From PALSA-612 sp035652235 (GTDB lineage: Bacteria > Actinomycetota > Thermoleophilia > Gaiellales > Gaiellaceae): a stretch of DNA of 46,782 nucleotides. Under the pieces are notes generated by a model. The model saw only the letters and a list, made by a program, of their open reading frames with translations. It was not told where the DNA came from and did no database searches. The stretch spans positions 1-46,782 of the forward strand of contig DASREE010000020.1 of NCBI GenBank assembly GCA_035652235.1, given 5' to 3'. Of this stretch, positions 13,893 to 21,514 are shown piece after piece; position 1 is the first letter of the stretch; the number at the start of each line of letters is the position of its first letter. The position numbers and the translations under genes were made by a program.

Positions 13893-14714
13893 ATGATCGA
13901 CCTGCACGTCCACTCGGCGCCGTGCCTGCTGCCGCGGCTCGCCGACGACGTACAGACGGTGGAGTGGTACGAACGCGCCGGCTTCGCAGGCTGCGTCCTG
14001 AAGAGCCACTGGGAATCTACGGTGGGGCGCGCCGCGGCGGCGGGCGCTGGCAGGACGATTCGGGTTCACGGCGGCCTCGTCCTCAACCACGCCGCCGGCG
14101 GGCTCAGCCCCGCGGCGGTCGACGCGGCGCTCCGGCTCGGCGCCAGGGTAATCTGGATGCCGACGGTGGACGCGCGCGGCCACGCGGAGGCACGCCTCCC
14201 GCGGCCGGAGGGAGCCCCTGGAGGCGCCACGCTCGCCGTGCCGCCGCGTGAGCCGGGCGCTGCCTGCTGCGTGCACGAGATCCTGAAGCTGGTCGCGGAG
14301 GCCGACGTCGTGCTCGCGACCGGTCACCTGAGCGCCGTGGAGGTCGGTTGGCTCGTACGGGCCGCGCGCGACGCGGGCGTCCGGCGGATGCTCGTGACGC
14401 ATGCGACGTTTCTGGTACCGGCCCTCGGCGCCGCCGAGTTGCGTGAGCTCGTGGAGCTGGGGGCATCCGTCGAGATCACGGCCTACCAGCTCCTCCACCA
14501 AGTGGGTTGCGACGCGGCCCAGCTGGCCATGGTGGCCAGCGCGCTCAGGCCCGACCGGGTCGTCCTCAGCTCCGACGCGGGTCAGCCCGACTCGCCGCCT
14601 GGACCGGAAGCCCTGCTGACGTTGCTCGACGCGCTGGAGCGCGAAGGAGTCGACCGCGCCGCGCTCGAGGCGATGGCGTCGGAGAACCCAGCTCAGCTCC
14701 TCGCCGCGTCCTGA
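13893..14714 (+). CDS. Metal-dependent hydrolase-like protein (DUF6282-like, amidohydrolase fold)
   Basis: A 273-residue protein opening MIDLHVHSAPCLLPRLADD, with the HxH metal-ligand pair at residues 5 and 7. Further likely ligands occur in VLATGHLSAVE, MLVTHATF and VVLSSDAGQ, giving the barrel pattern of amidohydrolase/PHP-like enzymes. I recall this opening from the DUF6282 family; its reaction is not established to my knowledge. It lies directly at the edge of the ABC transporter genes (convergent, 6 nt between stops) and probably belongs to the same catabolic island. The start is preceded by GAGAAT with a 6-nt gap and no ribosome binding site. Confidence 0.7.
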   Translation: MIDLHVHSAPCLLPRLADDVQTVEWYERAGFAGCVLKSHWESTVGRAAAAGAGRTIRVHGGLVLNHAAGGLSPAAVDAALRLGARVIWMPTVDARGHAEARLPRPEGAPGGATLAVPPREPGAACCVHEILKLVAEADVVLATGHLSAVEVGWLVRAARDAGVRRMLVTHATFLVPALGAAELRELVELGASVEITAYQLLHQVGCDAAQLAMVASALRPDRVVLSSDAGQPDSPPGPEALLTLLDALEREGVDRAALEAMASENPAQLLAAS

Positions 14715-14720
14715 GGCTCG

Positions 14721-15776
14721 TCAGCCGGTTCCGGCCTGAAGCGCCTGCCGCCGGCGGGCGATCTGGGAGAGCGCCACCGCGAGGACGAGCGCGCCGCCGT
14801 AGAAGAGCTGTTGGACGAAGCTCTCGACGCCCATCAGTTGGAGGCCGGTAATGCCGGTGACGAGGAAGTAGACGGCGATGAAGGAGCCCCAGGGGTTGAA
14901 GCGGCCGGGCATGACGGTCGTGGCGCCGAGGAACGCGGCGGCGAAGGCGGGCAGGAGGAGCTGCGAGCCCGACGAGGGGTCGGCGGCGCCGGTGGTGCCG
15001 GCATAGAGGACGCCGGCGATACCGCTGACGAGCCCGGAGGCGATCAGCGCCCCCCAGCGCAGCCGGTTGACTCGAAGCCCCGAGAGCCGGGCGACGTTTC
15101 TGCCGCGGCCGACGACGAGCAGTCTGCGCCCGAGCGGAGTGAACTCGAACACGTACCAGACGATCACGCACAGCGCGAGGCCGTAGTAGAACTCGAGCGG
15201 GATGCCGAGGAAGCGGTCGACGATCACCGGATTGACGAGGGTGGTCGAGACACCGCTGATCGTGTTCGAGGCGCTGATCCACAGCACGACCCCGTACACG
15301 AACGTGCCGGTGCCGAGCGTGACGATGAACGGGTCGATGCCGAAGATGATCACGAAGGCGCCATTGACGATCCCGACGGCGACGCTCGCGCCGAGCGCGG
15401 CGAGGATCGCCCAGCCGATCGGCCAGTGGTGGTTGGCGTTCAGCACCGCGAGCACCATCGACGAGAGCGTCAGGTTGTACGCCACGGACAGGTCGTAGTC
15501 GCCCGTCGTGAGCGGGATCAGGAGGCCGAGCGTGAGCACGACGATGATCGCCTGCGAGCCGAAGATGGTCGAGAAGTTCCCGGTCGTGGGGAACGTGTCC
15601 GCCGTCGAGGGAAGCACGCTGAAAAAGAGACACACCAGCCCCCAGACGAACGGGAGCGCGTAGCGCTGGGCGATGTCGCCGGGAGCGAGGTGCGTCCTCA
15701 GGTGCTCGCGGATCAGCTCCTGCCTGGTGTAGCCGATCGGCTTGGCTGCGGGCGCGTTGTCGTCCACGTTCTCCAT
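14721..15776 (-). CDS. ABC transporter permease, ribose/RbsC family
   Basis: A 351-residue integral membrane protein with about nine hydrophobic segments and the BPD_transp_2 signatures of carbohydrate-uptake permeases: LTTGDYDLSVAYNLTLSSM after the second helix, FIVTLGTGTFVYGVVLW, and GRRLLVVGRGRNVARLSGLRVNR, the cytoplasmic EAA-like loop. The start ATG immediately abuts the TAG of the ATP-binding gene, so translation is coupled. The solute is not necessarily a sugar: related importers move purines, autoinducers and polyols. Its partner ATPase is upstream and the binding protein is encoded apart at 19167. Confidence 0.9.
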   Translation of the reverse strand: MENVDDNAPAAKPIGYTRQELIREHLRTHLAPGDIAQRYALPFVWGLVCLFFSVLPSTADTFPTTGNFSTIFGSQAIIVVLTLGLLIPLTTGDYDLSVAYNLTLSSMVLAVLNANHHWPIGWAILAALGASVAVGIVNGAFVIIFGIDPFIVTLGTGTFVYGVVLWISASNTISGVSTTLVNPVIVDRFLGIPLEFYYGLALCVIVWYVFEFTPLGRRLLVVGRGRNVARLSGLRVNRLRWGALIASGLVSGIAGVLYAGTTGAADPSSGSQLLLPAFAAAFLGATTVMPGRFNPWGSFIAVYFLVTGITGLQLMGVESFVQQLFYGGALVLAVALSQIARRRQALQAGTG

Positions 15777-17345
15777 CTAAACGGCGAGCGTCATCTCGTC
15801 CGGGAGCGAGACGCTGTTGTAGCAGCGCTCTGTGATTCGCTCCTTCGTGACGGCGTCCCCCACCAGCTGCTCGACGATACGGCCGCGTGCGAAGACGAGC
15901 ACGCGGTCGCAGATGGCCGCCAGTTGCTCGTAGTCGGAGCTGGCACAGATCACGGAGGTGCCCTTCGCCGCCGCGTCGCGGATGACCGAGAAGATTTGCT
16001 GGCGGGCTCCGACGTCGACGCCCTGCGTCGGCTCATGGAGGAGCAGGAGCTGGGGCCGGCGGTCGAGCCACTTCGCCAACAGCGCCTTCTGCTGGTTGCC
16101 GCCGGAGAGCGAGGCATAGACCGCCCTCGGCTCGGCCGGCCGAACGTCGAACGCGCTCATCAGCCGTCGCGCGTGGCTGAGCATGCGGCGCCGGCGAAGA
16201 GCGCCCGCGCGGAAGAAGGAGTCGAGCGATCGCAGCAGGATGTTGTCGTAGACGGGCAGCGATCCGACGACGCCATCCTCCTGTCGATCCGCCGGGACGA
16301 GCGCGATCCCCGCCGCCAGCGCCCGGGAGGGAACGAGCCAGGAGAGCTCATACGCGGTGCCGTGGAGGCTCATGGTGCCGCTCTCGGCGCGCCAGGCGCC
16401 GAACAGGAAGTACGGCACCTCCTCGAAGCCGGAGCCTACGAGACCGGTCAGCCCGAGCACCTCGCCCTCGTGCAGCTCGAACGAGACATTGCGGAGCGTG
16501 CCGCCGTTCACGCCGTCGACCGAGATCTCCACGTCGCGCTTGGACAGGTCGTGCGGGCTCGACTCCAGCATCTCCAGGTGCCTACCGACGATCATGCGCA
16601 CGAGCTCCGCCTCGGATGTCTCGGCGGTGACCACGGTGCCGACGACGCGCCCGTCGCGGAGGACCGTCGTCCGGTCGGTGATCTCCCGCACCTCGTCCAG
16701 GTCGTGGGAGACGAAGACAACGCTCGCTCCCGACGCGGCGATCTCCCGCACGAGCGCGAACAGCTGGTCGATGCCGGTGCGCGGCAGGAAGACCGTCGGC
16801 TCGTCGAGCACGAGGATGCCCCCCGCGCCGTCGGCGCTGGCCAGGCTCGTGCGCATGCCCTCCACGGCCCGGACGATGGCGAGCAGGGCCCGCTCGACGG
16901 GGCTGAGGTCGCCGACCCGCTTGCGGACGTCGATCGTCAGGCCGTAGCGCGCGAACGTCTGCTGCGCCTTGCGCCGCTCCCGCGACCAGGAGATGTGGAG
17001 GCGGCGACCGGGTGAGGCGAGCTCGCTCACGTACAGGTTCTCGATCACGCTCAGGGACGGGATCAGGCCGAGGTCCTGATGGACGAAGTCCATGCCGAGC
17101 GACCTGAACTGCCCCGGTCGCAGGGGCAGCTTCACCGGCTTGCCGAAGATGCTGAGCGCTCCGGAGTCGGGAGCGTGGTAGCCGGCGAGGACCTTGATCA
17201 GCGTCGACTTGCCCGAGCCGTTCTCGCCGAGCAGGCCGTGCGCCTCGCCCGCGGCGACGCTGAGGCTGACGCCGTCGAGCGCCCGAACGCCGCCGAAGCT
17301 CTTCGAGAGGTCGCAGACTTCGAGAGCCGGAATCGGCGTCCCCAT
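15777..17345 (-). CDS. ABC transporter ATP-binding protein, RbsA-like tandem ATPase
   Basis: A 522-residue protein with two ABC domains in tandem. The first has Walker A GENGSGKST, Walker B GILVLDEPTVFL and an atypical signature (DLSPVERALLAIVRAVEG instead of LSGGQ). The second has a degenerate Walker A (GLVGSGFEEV), an intact LSGGNQQKALLAKWL signature and LLLLHEPTQGVDVG as Walker B, as is usual for the RbsA/MglA class. ATG 17345 lies 17 nt from the end of a TAGAAT hexamer in the shared 18-bp promoter word, with no ribosome binding site. It is transcribed with the permease and divergently from the MFS gene. Confidence 0.9.
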   Translation of the reverse strand: MGTPIPALEVCDLSKSFGGVRALDGVSLSVAAGEAHGLLGENGSGKSTLIKVLAGYHAPDSGALSIFGKPVKLPLRPGQFRSLGMDFVHQDLGLIPSLSVIENLYVSELASPGRRLHISWSRERRKAQQTFARYGLTIDVRKRVGDLSPVERALLAIVRAVEGMRTSLASADGAGGILVLDEPTVFLPRTGIDQLFALVREIAASGASVVFVSHDLDEVREITDRTTVLRDGRVVGTVVTAETSEAELVRMIVGRHLEMLESSPHDLSKRDVEISVDGVNGGTLRNVSFELHEGEVLGLTGLVGSGFEEVPYFLFGAWRAESGTMSLHGTAYELSWLVPSRALAAGIALVPADRQEDGVVGSLPVYDNILLRSLDSFFRAGALRRRRMLSHARRLMSAFDVRPAEPRAVYASLSGGNQQKALLAKWLDRRPQLLLLHEPTQGVDVGARQQIFSVIRDAAAKGTSVICASSDYEQLAAICDRVLVFARGRIVEQLVGDAVTKERITERCYNSVSLPDEMTLAV

Positions 17346-17354
17346 CGGAAGAGG

Positions 17355-17372
17355 GAGTCTATATTCTATTTC
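17355..17372. promoter_or_regulatory. Shared 18-bp promoter/operator word, copy 1
   Basis: GAGTCTATATTCTATTTC sits in the 46-nt gap between the divergent ABC ATPase and MFS genes. It holds TATATT for the plus strand and TAGAAT for the minus strand as overlapping -10 hexamers, and two TCTAT words 7 nt apart. The identical 18 bases recur at 25372. It is a strong candidate for a common regulator site, plausibly for the GntR protein of this island. Confidence 0.65.
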
Positions 17373-17391
17373 GCTCCGCGTCACCGAGGTC

Positions 17392-18624
17392 GTGGCAGAA
17401 CGCCGGCGCCCACCGAAGCAACCCCCGGGCCCCGTGGCCGTCGTGGGCGTGTCGATCGCCGTTCTCGCCGCCGGGACGTTCGCGATCTCCGCCTTCGGCG
17501 TCCTGGCTCCGAAGCTCGCAGACGCCTTCGCGCTCTCGCGCGCGGACATCGGCTTCGTGACCTCGGTTGTGTTCCTCGGGGCGGCGCTCGGGTCGGCCCC
17601 CGCCGGACGGCTCACGGACCGGGGGCATCCAGCCCGGCTGCTCGCGCTCGCCATGTCGGCCTTCGCCGGCTCCGTGCTCCTCTTCGCGCTGGCGCCGGAC
17701 CGGGCGATCCTGTTCGCCGCAGCGGCCCTTGCCGGCCTGGCCTACGGGTGCGTGAACCCACCCACGAACGTCATCGTCGCCGGCCAGCTCGCCCGCCGCC
17801 TCGGCTTCTTCCTCAGCCTGAAGCAGACGGGGGTTCCGCTCGGCGGGCTCCTTGCCGGCGCCGTCCTGCCCCCGGTGGCGATCGCGTGGGGCTGGCGCGC
17901 GGCAGTCGGCGTCGCCGCCGTCGCCTGCGCGCTCGTCGCCGCCGCCACGCTGCTGCTTCGCAACGTGGCGACGATCGAGCTCGGTCACCGCGGGCGGAGC
18001 CTGGTCGCGGGCAGGCGGCAGCTCGTCGCGCTCGGCGGCTTCGGCTTCGTCATGGCGGGCAGCCAGTGGGCTTTCCTCACCTACCTCGTCCTCTTCCTGA
18101 CCCAGCAGTTCCGTTTCGGCCTCGCCGCCGCGGGGCTCGCGCTGGCGCTCGCGCAGGGGCTCGGGGCGTGTGCGCGGCTCCTCTGGGGATGGCTCAGCGA
18201 CAAGACCGGGAACCGGCTCGGCGTGCTGCTGCTCATGGCTGCGCTGCAGGTGGTCGCGCTCGAGCTTCTCGCCCTCTTCCCCGGGCGGACCCTCGCCTGG
18301 CCGCTCGTGGCGCTGGCGGGCGTGACGATCGTCGGCTGGAACGGCGCCTTCTACGGCTACGTGGCGGAGTCGGCCGGGCCAGGAAACGTCGGGCAGGTCT
18401 CGGGCCAGATGCTCGTCCTCATCTTCGCCGGGTCGGTCGTCTTCCCGCCCATGCTCGGCGCGCTCGTCGATGCGATCGACTCGTGGCGCCCGTTGTGGGC
18501 GATCTGCGGCGGCGCGGTGGCGGCCGCGGCCCTCGGGCTCGGGCTCACGATTCCCCGCGGCTCGACTGCAGGCCCGTTCGCGGCCGCCGAGATGGCCGCG
18601 GCAGGCGGCGAGGCCGACGCGTAA
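17392..18624 (+). CDS. Major facilitator superfamily transporter
   Basis: A 410-residue permease with 12 hydrophobic segments. Between helices 2 and 3 lies the MFS motif A-like GSAPAGRLTDRGHPARLL, repeated weakly after helix 8 as LLWGWLSDKTGNRLG. The family is broad: the layout fits cyanate/nitrate/aromatic-acid-type MFS carriers (for example CynX/NarK-like), but no substrate motif is decisive. The GTG start lies 26 nt after TATATT of the shared promoter word. As the divergent partner of the ABC importer genes it may export a product or import the same solute with lower affinity. Confidence 0.85.
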   Translation: MAERRRPPKQPPGPVAVVGVSIAVLAAGTFAISAFGVLAPKLADAFALSRADIGFVTSVVFLGAALGSAPAGRLTDRGHPARLLALAMSAFAGSVLLFALAPDRAILFAAAALAGLAYGCVNPPTNVIVAGQLARRLGFFLSLKQTGVPLGGLLAGAVLPPVAIAWGWRAAVGVAAVACALVAAATLLLRNVATIELGHRGRSLVAGRRQLVALGGFGFVMAGSQWAFLTYLVLFLTQQFRFGLAAAGLALALAQGLGACARLLWGWLSDKTGNRLGVLLLMAALQVVALELLALFPGRTLAWPLVALAGVTIVGWNGAFYGYVAESAGPGNVGQVSGQMLVLIFAGSVVFPPMLGALVDAIDSWRPLWAICGGAVAAAALGLGLTIPRGSTAGPFAAAEMAAAGGEADA

Positions 18625-18635
18625 GGCGGGCCAAC

Positions 18636-19035
18636 GCTGCTGAGGTACCGCTTGTCGAGGCGCGTCACGACCGAGTAGAGCAGGTGGAGCATGTTCCGAC
18701 GCGCATCCGCCCTCGTGCGTCAGGAGCTGAAAGGCCCTTCAAGCGGTCGATTCCGTGGTCCGCCTCGACCCAGGCGATCAGCTCCTTCCACGCGACGCGC
18801 GCAGCGCAGACGGTAGACGACACCCGCTCGGGCAGCGGGTCCACGAACATCGGCCCCGTTGAGGTTGAGGGACGGCAAGCGCAGGACGTGCGTCGGGAGA
18901 TCCGCCTCCGACTGCACGCGGGACTCGAAGCGTCCTCCGTATGATGTCGAGGACATCGCCCGAGCGGACGCTCGCGATGGGCTCGCTGTACGGGCTGAAG
19001 ACGTAGCCGTACCGACCCGTTCGGACTTCGCGGAC
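18636..19035 (-). pseudogene. Acetamidase/formamidase-family gene remnant
   Basis: Read on the minus strand in shifting frames, protein-like segments appear in order: REVRTGRYGYVFSPYSEPIA then SVRSGDVLDI (third frame, about 19032-18943); FESRVQSEADLP...VLRLPSLN (another frame); NGPMFVDPLPE, then a jump to VAWKELIAWVEADHGIDR (first frame again); finally MLHLLYSVVTRLDKRYL (about 18690-18640). These match the N-terminal and C-terminal parts of FmdA-type acetamidase/formamidase proteins (FSPYSEPIAxVxSGD, LNPQNGP, DAYxLLT, then GNM). At least three frameshifts and a central deletion of roughly 100 or more residues make it nonfunctional. It lies inside the amide-catabolism island. Confidence 0.6.
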
Positions 19036-19090
19036 GTCCGGGGCCCGCGATCATCCGCCTGTTCGCTGCCCTGCCGTCGGCGATAGTCGG

Positions 19091-19119
19091 TTGACCTCGC
19101 TCGCGAGGGACGTTACGCT
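19091..19119 (+). promoter_or_regulatory. Promoter TTGACC-17-TACGCT with palindrome in the spacer
   Basis: TTGACC (19091-19096) and TACGCT (19114-19119) are separated by 17 nt. A perfect 14-nt palindrome, CCTCGCTCGCGAGG (19095-19108), overlaps the -35 and spacer and is well placed for a repressor or activator. The transcript would begin near 19126, about 40 nt before the solute-binding-protein start. Confidence 0.6.
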
Positions 19120-19142
19120 CGCGCGGGCGGCATCAAATATAT

Positions 19143-19152
19143 GAGATATCTC
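19143..19152 (+). promoter_or_regulatory. 5' UTR palindrome GAGATATCTC
   Basis: A perfect 10-bp palindrome in an unusually AT-rich patch (about 19132-19151) lies between the promoter and the GAGGAGGA ribosome binding site of the binding-protein gene. It may be a second operator. Confidence 0.4.
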
Positions 19153-19166
19153 GAGAGGAGGAAGCC

Positions 19167-20318
19167 GTGAATCGACGCCGACGAACTCTGCTCGTGAGCG
19201 TCGCTCTGGCCGCGCTCGTGGCGTCGGTGCTGGCGGGGCTCGCCCAGGGCACGACCACGCGACAGGTCAAGCGATCCAAGAGCCCGAACTTCGCGTACCT
19301 GCGCAGCCAGATCCAGAAGTACATGGCGCTGCCGAAGTTCGTCCCGCCCGGGCCGGCCTTCGACGCGAGCAAGGTCAAAGGGAAGACGATCTTCAGCATC
19401 CCGGTGTCGAGCGCGAACCCCTTCACGGCCAACATCGAGACGGCGATGGCCGGGGCGGCGAAGCTGCTCGGCATCAAGTTCATCAACTACACGAACCAGG
19501 CGCAGGTGCCGCAGTGGGTGCAGGGGATGGGGCAGGCGATCAGCCGCCACGTCGACCTGATCGACCTGCTCGGCGGGACCGACCCGCGCGTCCTCGGGCC
19601 GCAGATCGCCGCAGCCAAGCGGGCGAAGATCCCCGTCGTGACGTCGCACCTGTACGACATCACCCAGACCCCAGTCGCGGTCAACTACTCGATCCCCGCC
19701 GACTACCAGCGCGCGGCTAGGCTCGAGGCAGACTGGGTCATCCTCGACACCAAGGGGAAGGCGGACGTCGTCATTGTGACCTCGAACGAGATCGTGCCGA
19801 CGCCCGCGATCGTGAAGGCGCTAAAGAGCGAGTTCGCCGAGCAGTGCGGCGCCGGCTGTAAGTACACGCTGATCAACGCTCCTGTTGCCGACTGGTCGAC
19901 CAAGATCCAGCCTCAGGTTCAGTCGGCGCTCGTCAAGGATCCGAACATCAACTACGTGATCCCGATCTACGACTCGATGTCGCAGTTCGTCGTCCCCGCG
20001 ATCACGGCGGCAGGGCGGACCGGGAAGGTGCACATCGCCACCTACAACGGCACGCCGTTCGTCATGGGCTACCTCGCGCAGGGGAACGCGGTCCGGTTCG
20101 AGGTCGGCGAGAACCTCAACTGGCTCGGCTGGGCGTACATCGACGCCGAGGCACGGGTCCTCGCGGGGCAGAAGATCCCGCGGCAGTTCAACGAGCACAC
20201 GGCGCTGCGCGCTTTCACGTCCGCCAACATCAAACAGGCGGGCAACCCCCCCAAGCTATCCACGGGCTACGGGAACGCGTACATCGTCGGCTACAAGAAG
20301 CTCTGGGGTCTGAAGTAG
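19167..20318 (+). CDS. ABC transporter periplasmic-type solute-binding protein
   Basis: A 383-residue secreted binding protein. The N-terminus is basic (MNRRRRTLL) with a hydrophobic core and an Ala-rich cleavage region, and there is no lipobox cysteine. The mature part has two Rossmann lobes of the Peripla_BP_4 (ribose-type) class: KTIFSIPVSSANPFTANIET, the IDLLGGTDPRVLGPQI switch, VPTPAIVKALKSEF and VIPIYDSMSQFVVPA. It is the obvious partner of the RbsA/RbsC-type genes at 14721-17345, but is encoded separately on the opposite strand with its own regulated promoter. Expression as a single high-abundance transcript is suggested by the strong hairpin that follows. Confidence 0.85.
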   Translation: MNRRRRTLLVSVALAALVASVLAGLAQGTTTRQVKRSKSPNFAYLRSQIQKYMALPKFVPPGPAFDASKVKGKTIFSIPVSSANPFTANIETAMAGAAKLLGIKFINYTNQAQVPQWVQGMGQAISRHVDLIDLLGGTDPRVLGPQIAAAKRAKIPVVTSHLYDITQTPVAVNYSIPADYQRAARLEADWVILDTKGKADVVIVTSNEIVPTPAIVKALKSEFAEQCGAGCKYTLINAPVADWSTKIQPQVQSALVKDPNINYVIPIYDSMSQFVVPAITAAGRTGKVHIATYNGTPFVMGYLAQGNAVRFEVGENLNWLGWAYIDAEARVLAGQKIPRQFNEHTALRAFTSANIKQAGNPPKLSTGYGNAYIVGYKKLWGLK

Positions 20319-20354
20319 GTCCCTCGTCCGCCGCCTTGGGCGGAACGGGGCGAG

Positions 20355-20383
20355 ACGGAGGGCCGGCGACGCCGGCCCTCCGT
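20355..20383 (+). terminator. Terminator-like hairpin after the solute-binding protein
   Basis: ACGGAGGGCCGGC-gac-GCCGGCCCTCCGT gives 13 perfect base pairs with a 3-nt loop, followed by CCTTCC, 37 nt downstream of the stop codon. Confidence 0.75.
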
Positions 20384-20394
20384 CCTTCCGGCGC

Positions 20395-20672
20395 CGTCGA
20401 GCAAGCACGGTGCGGCAGCTCGACGCCGACGGCGTTCGCCAGGACAAGCCCGAGACGGCCGTCCCTCAGCATGGTGGAGGCTGGTGCCGCGCGGCGCACG
20501 AGCGGGGGCGACCTCGGACGCGGCGGCCTGTCCAAGCGTCTCGCAGAGCTCGGCCCGGCCGAGGCCGGGAGTGGGCGCCCCGGAGCGGTTTCAGCCGCCC
20601 GCCCGGAACACCCCTCCCGCGGGCGCCGTCGTGATCGGTCGCCCCATCCGCCCGAGCTTGATCACAAACACG
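20395..20672 (-). pseudogene. Possible remnant of a 3-hydroxyisobutyrate-dehydrogenase-like gene
   Basis: On the minus strand VFVIKLGRMGRPITTAPAGG (about 20672-20610) resembles the N-terminal Rossmann motif of the hydroxyisobutyrate / tartronate-semialdehyde reductase family (IGLGxMGxPMAxNL). After an in-frame TGA and a jump, LGRAELCETLGQAAASE and, in a shifted frame, GRLGLVLANAVGVELPHRA resemble the family's C-terminal helices (KDLxLxLxxAxxxGVxLP). The order is right but about 180 central residues are missing. The individual matches are short, so this is a cautious call. Confidence 0.4.
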
Positions 20673-20703
20673 GACGGGAGCGACGACCGGCCGGAAGCTT
20701 CCG

Positions 20704-21510
20704 TCACGGCGCCTCCGAGAGCGCGAGCCGAATCGCCTCGCCGGTGACGAGCAGTGTCGACATCGCGGCCGCGAAGCGGCGGGCGACGTCGCGGTCCTCG
20801 GCGCGCTCGAGCGCGCGGACGGGGTGGGGTAGCCGCGCCACCAGCGATCTGGCCGTCTCCGTGACGGCGTCGCGCGTGTGCGCAAGCGGCTCGCCGGTCG
20901 CCGGGCGCAGGACGGTCCAGACGAGCGCCAGGAGCGGCGGCGAGGCGGCGAGGTGCCGGAGGAGGCTGGGCACGAGCACCGGATGCTCGTCACCGACGAG
21001 GGCGGCGCTCATCTCGTGCAGGAGCTTGCTCGTCCCCTCGTCCGCGGACTCGAGCGGGACCATGGGCAGGACCGCCGGCCCCGGTGAGAACTCGGACGTC
21101 GCCGCGCGCGCGCCCGTTCCGCTGCACCCGTAGAGCAGGGCGTGCATTCCGAGGAGGTTGCGCGAGTTCGCCCGTGCGTAGGCCGCGAGCGTCGCGCGCA
21201 CGAGGCGGGTGCACTCGGCGCTAATCCCGACGGCGGCGAGCGCAGCGGGGGGCACGCGATTGAGCTGCAGGACCGCCGCCCGCTCGATGAGCTGCCGTGA
21301 GGCCTCCTCCGCCGGGTACGACGTGAGGTTCGGCCGCAGGGCCTCCCAGACCGAAGCCAGCCGCACCGGCTCGACTGCGAGGTGGCGGTAGACGAGGTTG
21401 ACGACCGGAACGCCGAGCACCGCCCTGATGTCTGCGTAGAGCTCCGCGACGCGTCCTGCTGCGGCGGACTCGGGTACCTCAGCGAGGAGCTCGTTTGGCG
21501 CGGCCATCAT
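20704..21510 (-). CDS. DehI-like halocarboxylic acid dehydrogenase-family protein
   Basis: A 268-residue all-helical protein with two weakly similar halves, each with the pattern of the DehI (group I 2-haloacid dehalogenase) family: VAELYADIRAVLGVPVVNLV, then YRHLAVEPVRLASVWEALRP, and in the second half LLHEMSAALVGDEHPVLVPS followed by LLRHLAASPPLLALVWTVLRP. Authentic DehI enzymes use an Asp to activate water; an equivalent cannot be fixed by eye, so dehalogenase activity is not claimed. Many relatives of unknown role occur beside catabolic genes. The start is 4 nt from the stop of the dehydrogenase gene, making it the last gene of a five-gene operon. Confidence 0.65.
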   Translation of the reverse strand: MMAAPNELLAEVPESAAAGRVAELYADIRAVLGVPVVNLVYRHLAVEPVRLASVWEALRPNLTSYPAEEASRQLIERAAVLQLNRVPPAALAAVGISAECTRLVRATLAAYARANSRNLLGMHALLYGCSGTGARAATSEFSPGPAVLPMVPLESADEGTSKLLHEMSAALVGDEHPVLVPSLLRHLAASPPLLALVWTVLRPATGEPLAHTRDAVTETARSLVARLPHPVRALERAEDRDVARRFAAAMSTLLVTGEAIRLALSEAP

Positions 21511-21514
21511 CGAG

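Noticed and set aside
20336..21133. Plus-strand frame over the hairpin after the binding protein
   Set aside because: It starts inside a terminator-like hairpin and runs antisense to the DehI-like gene.
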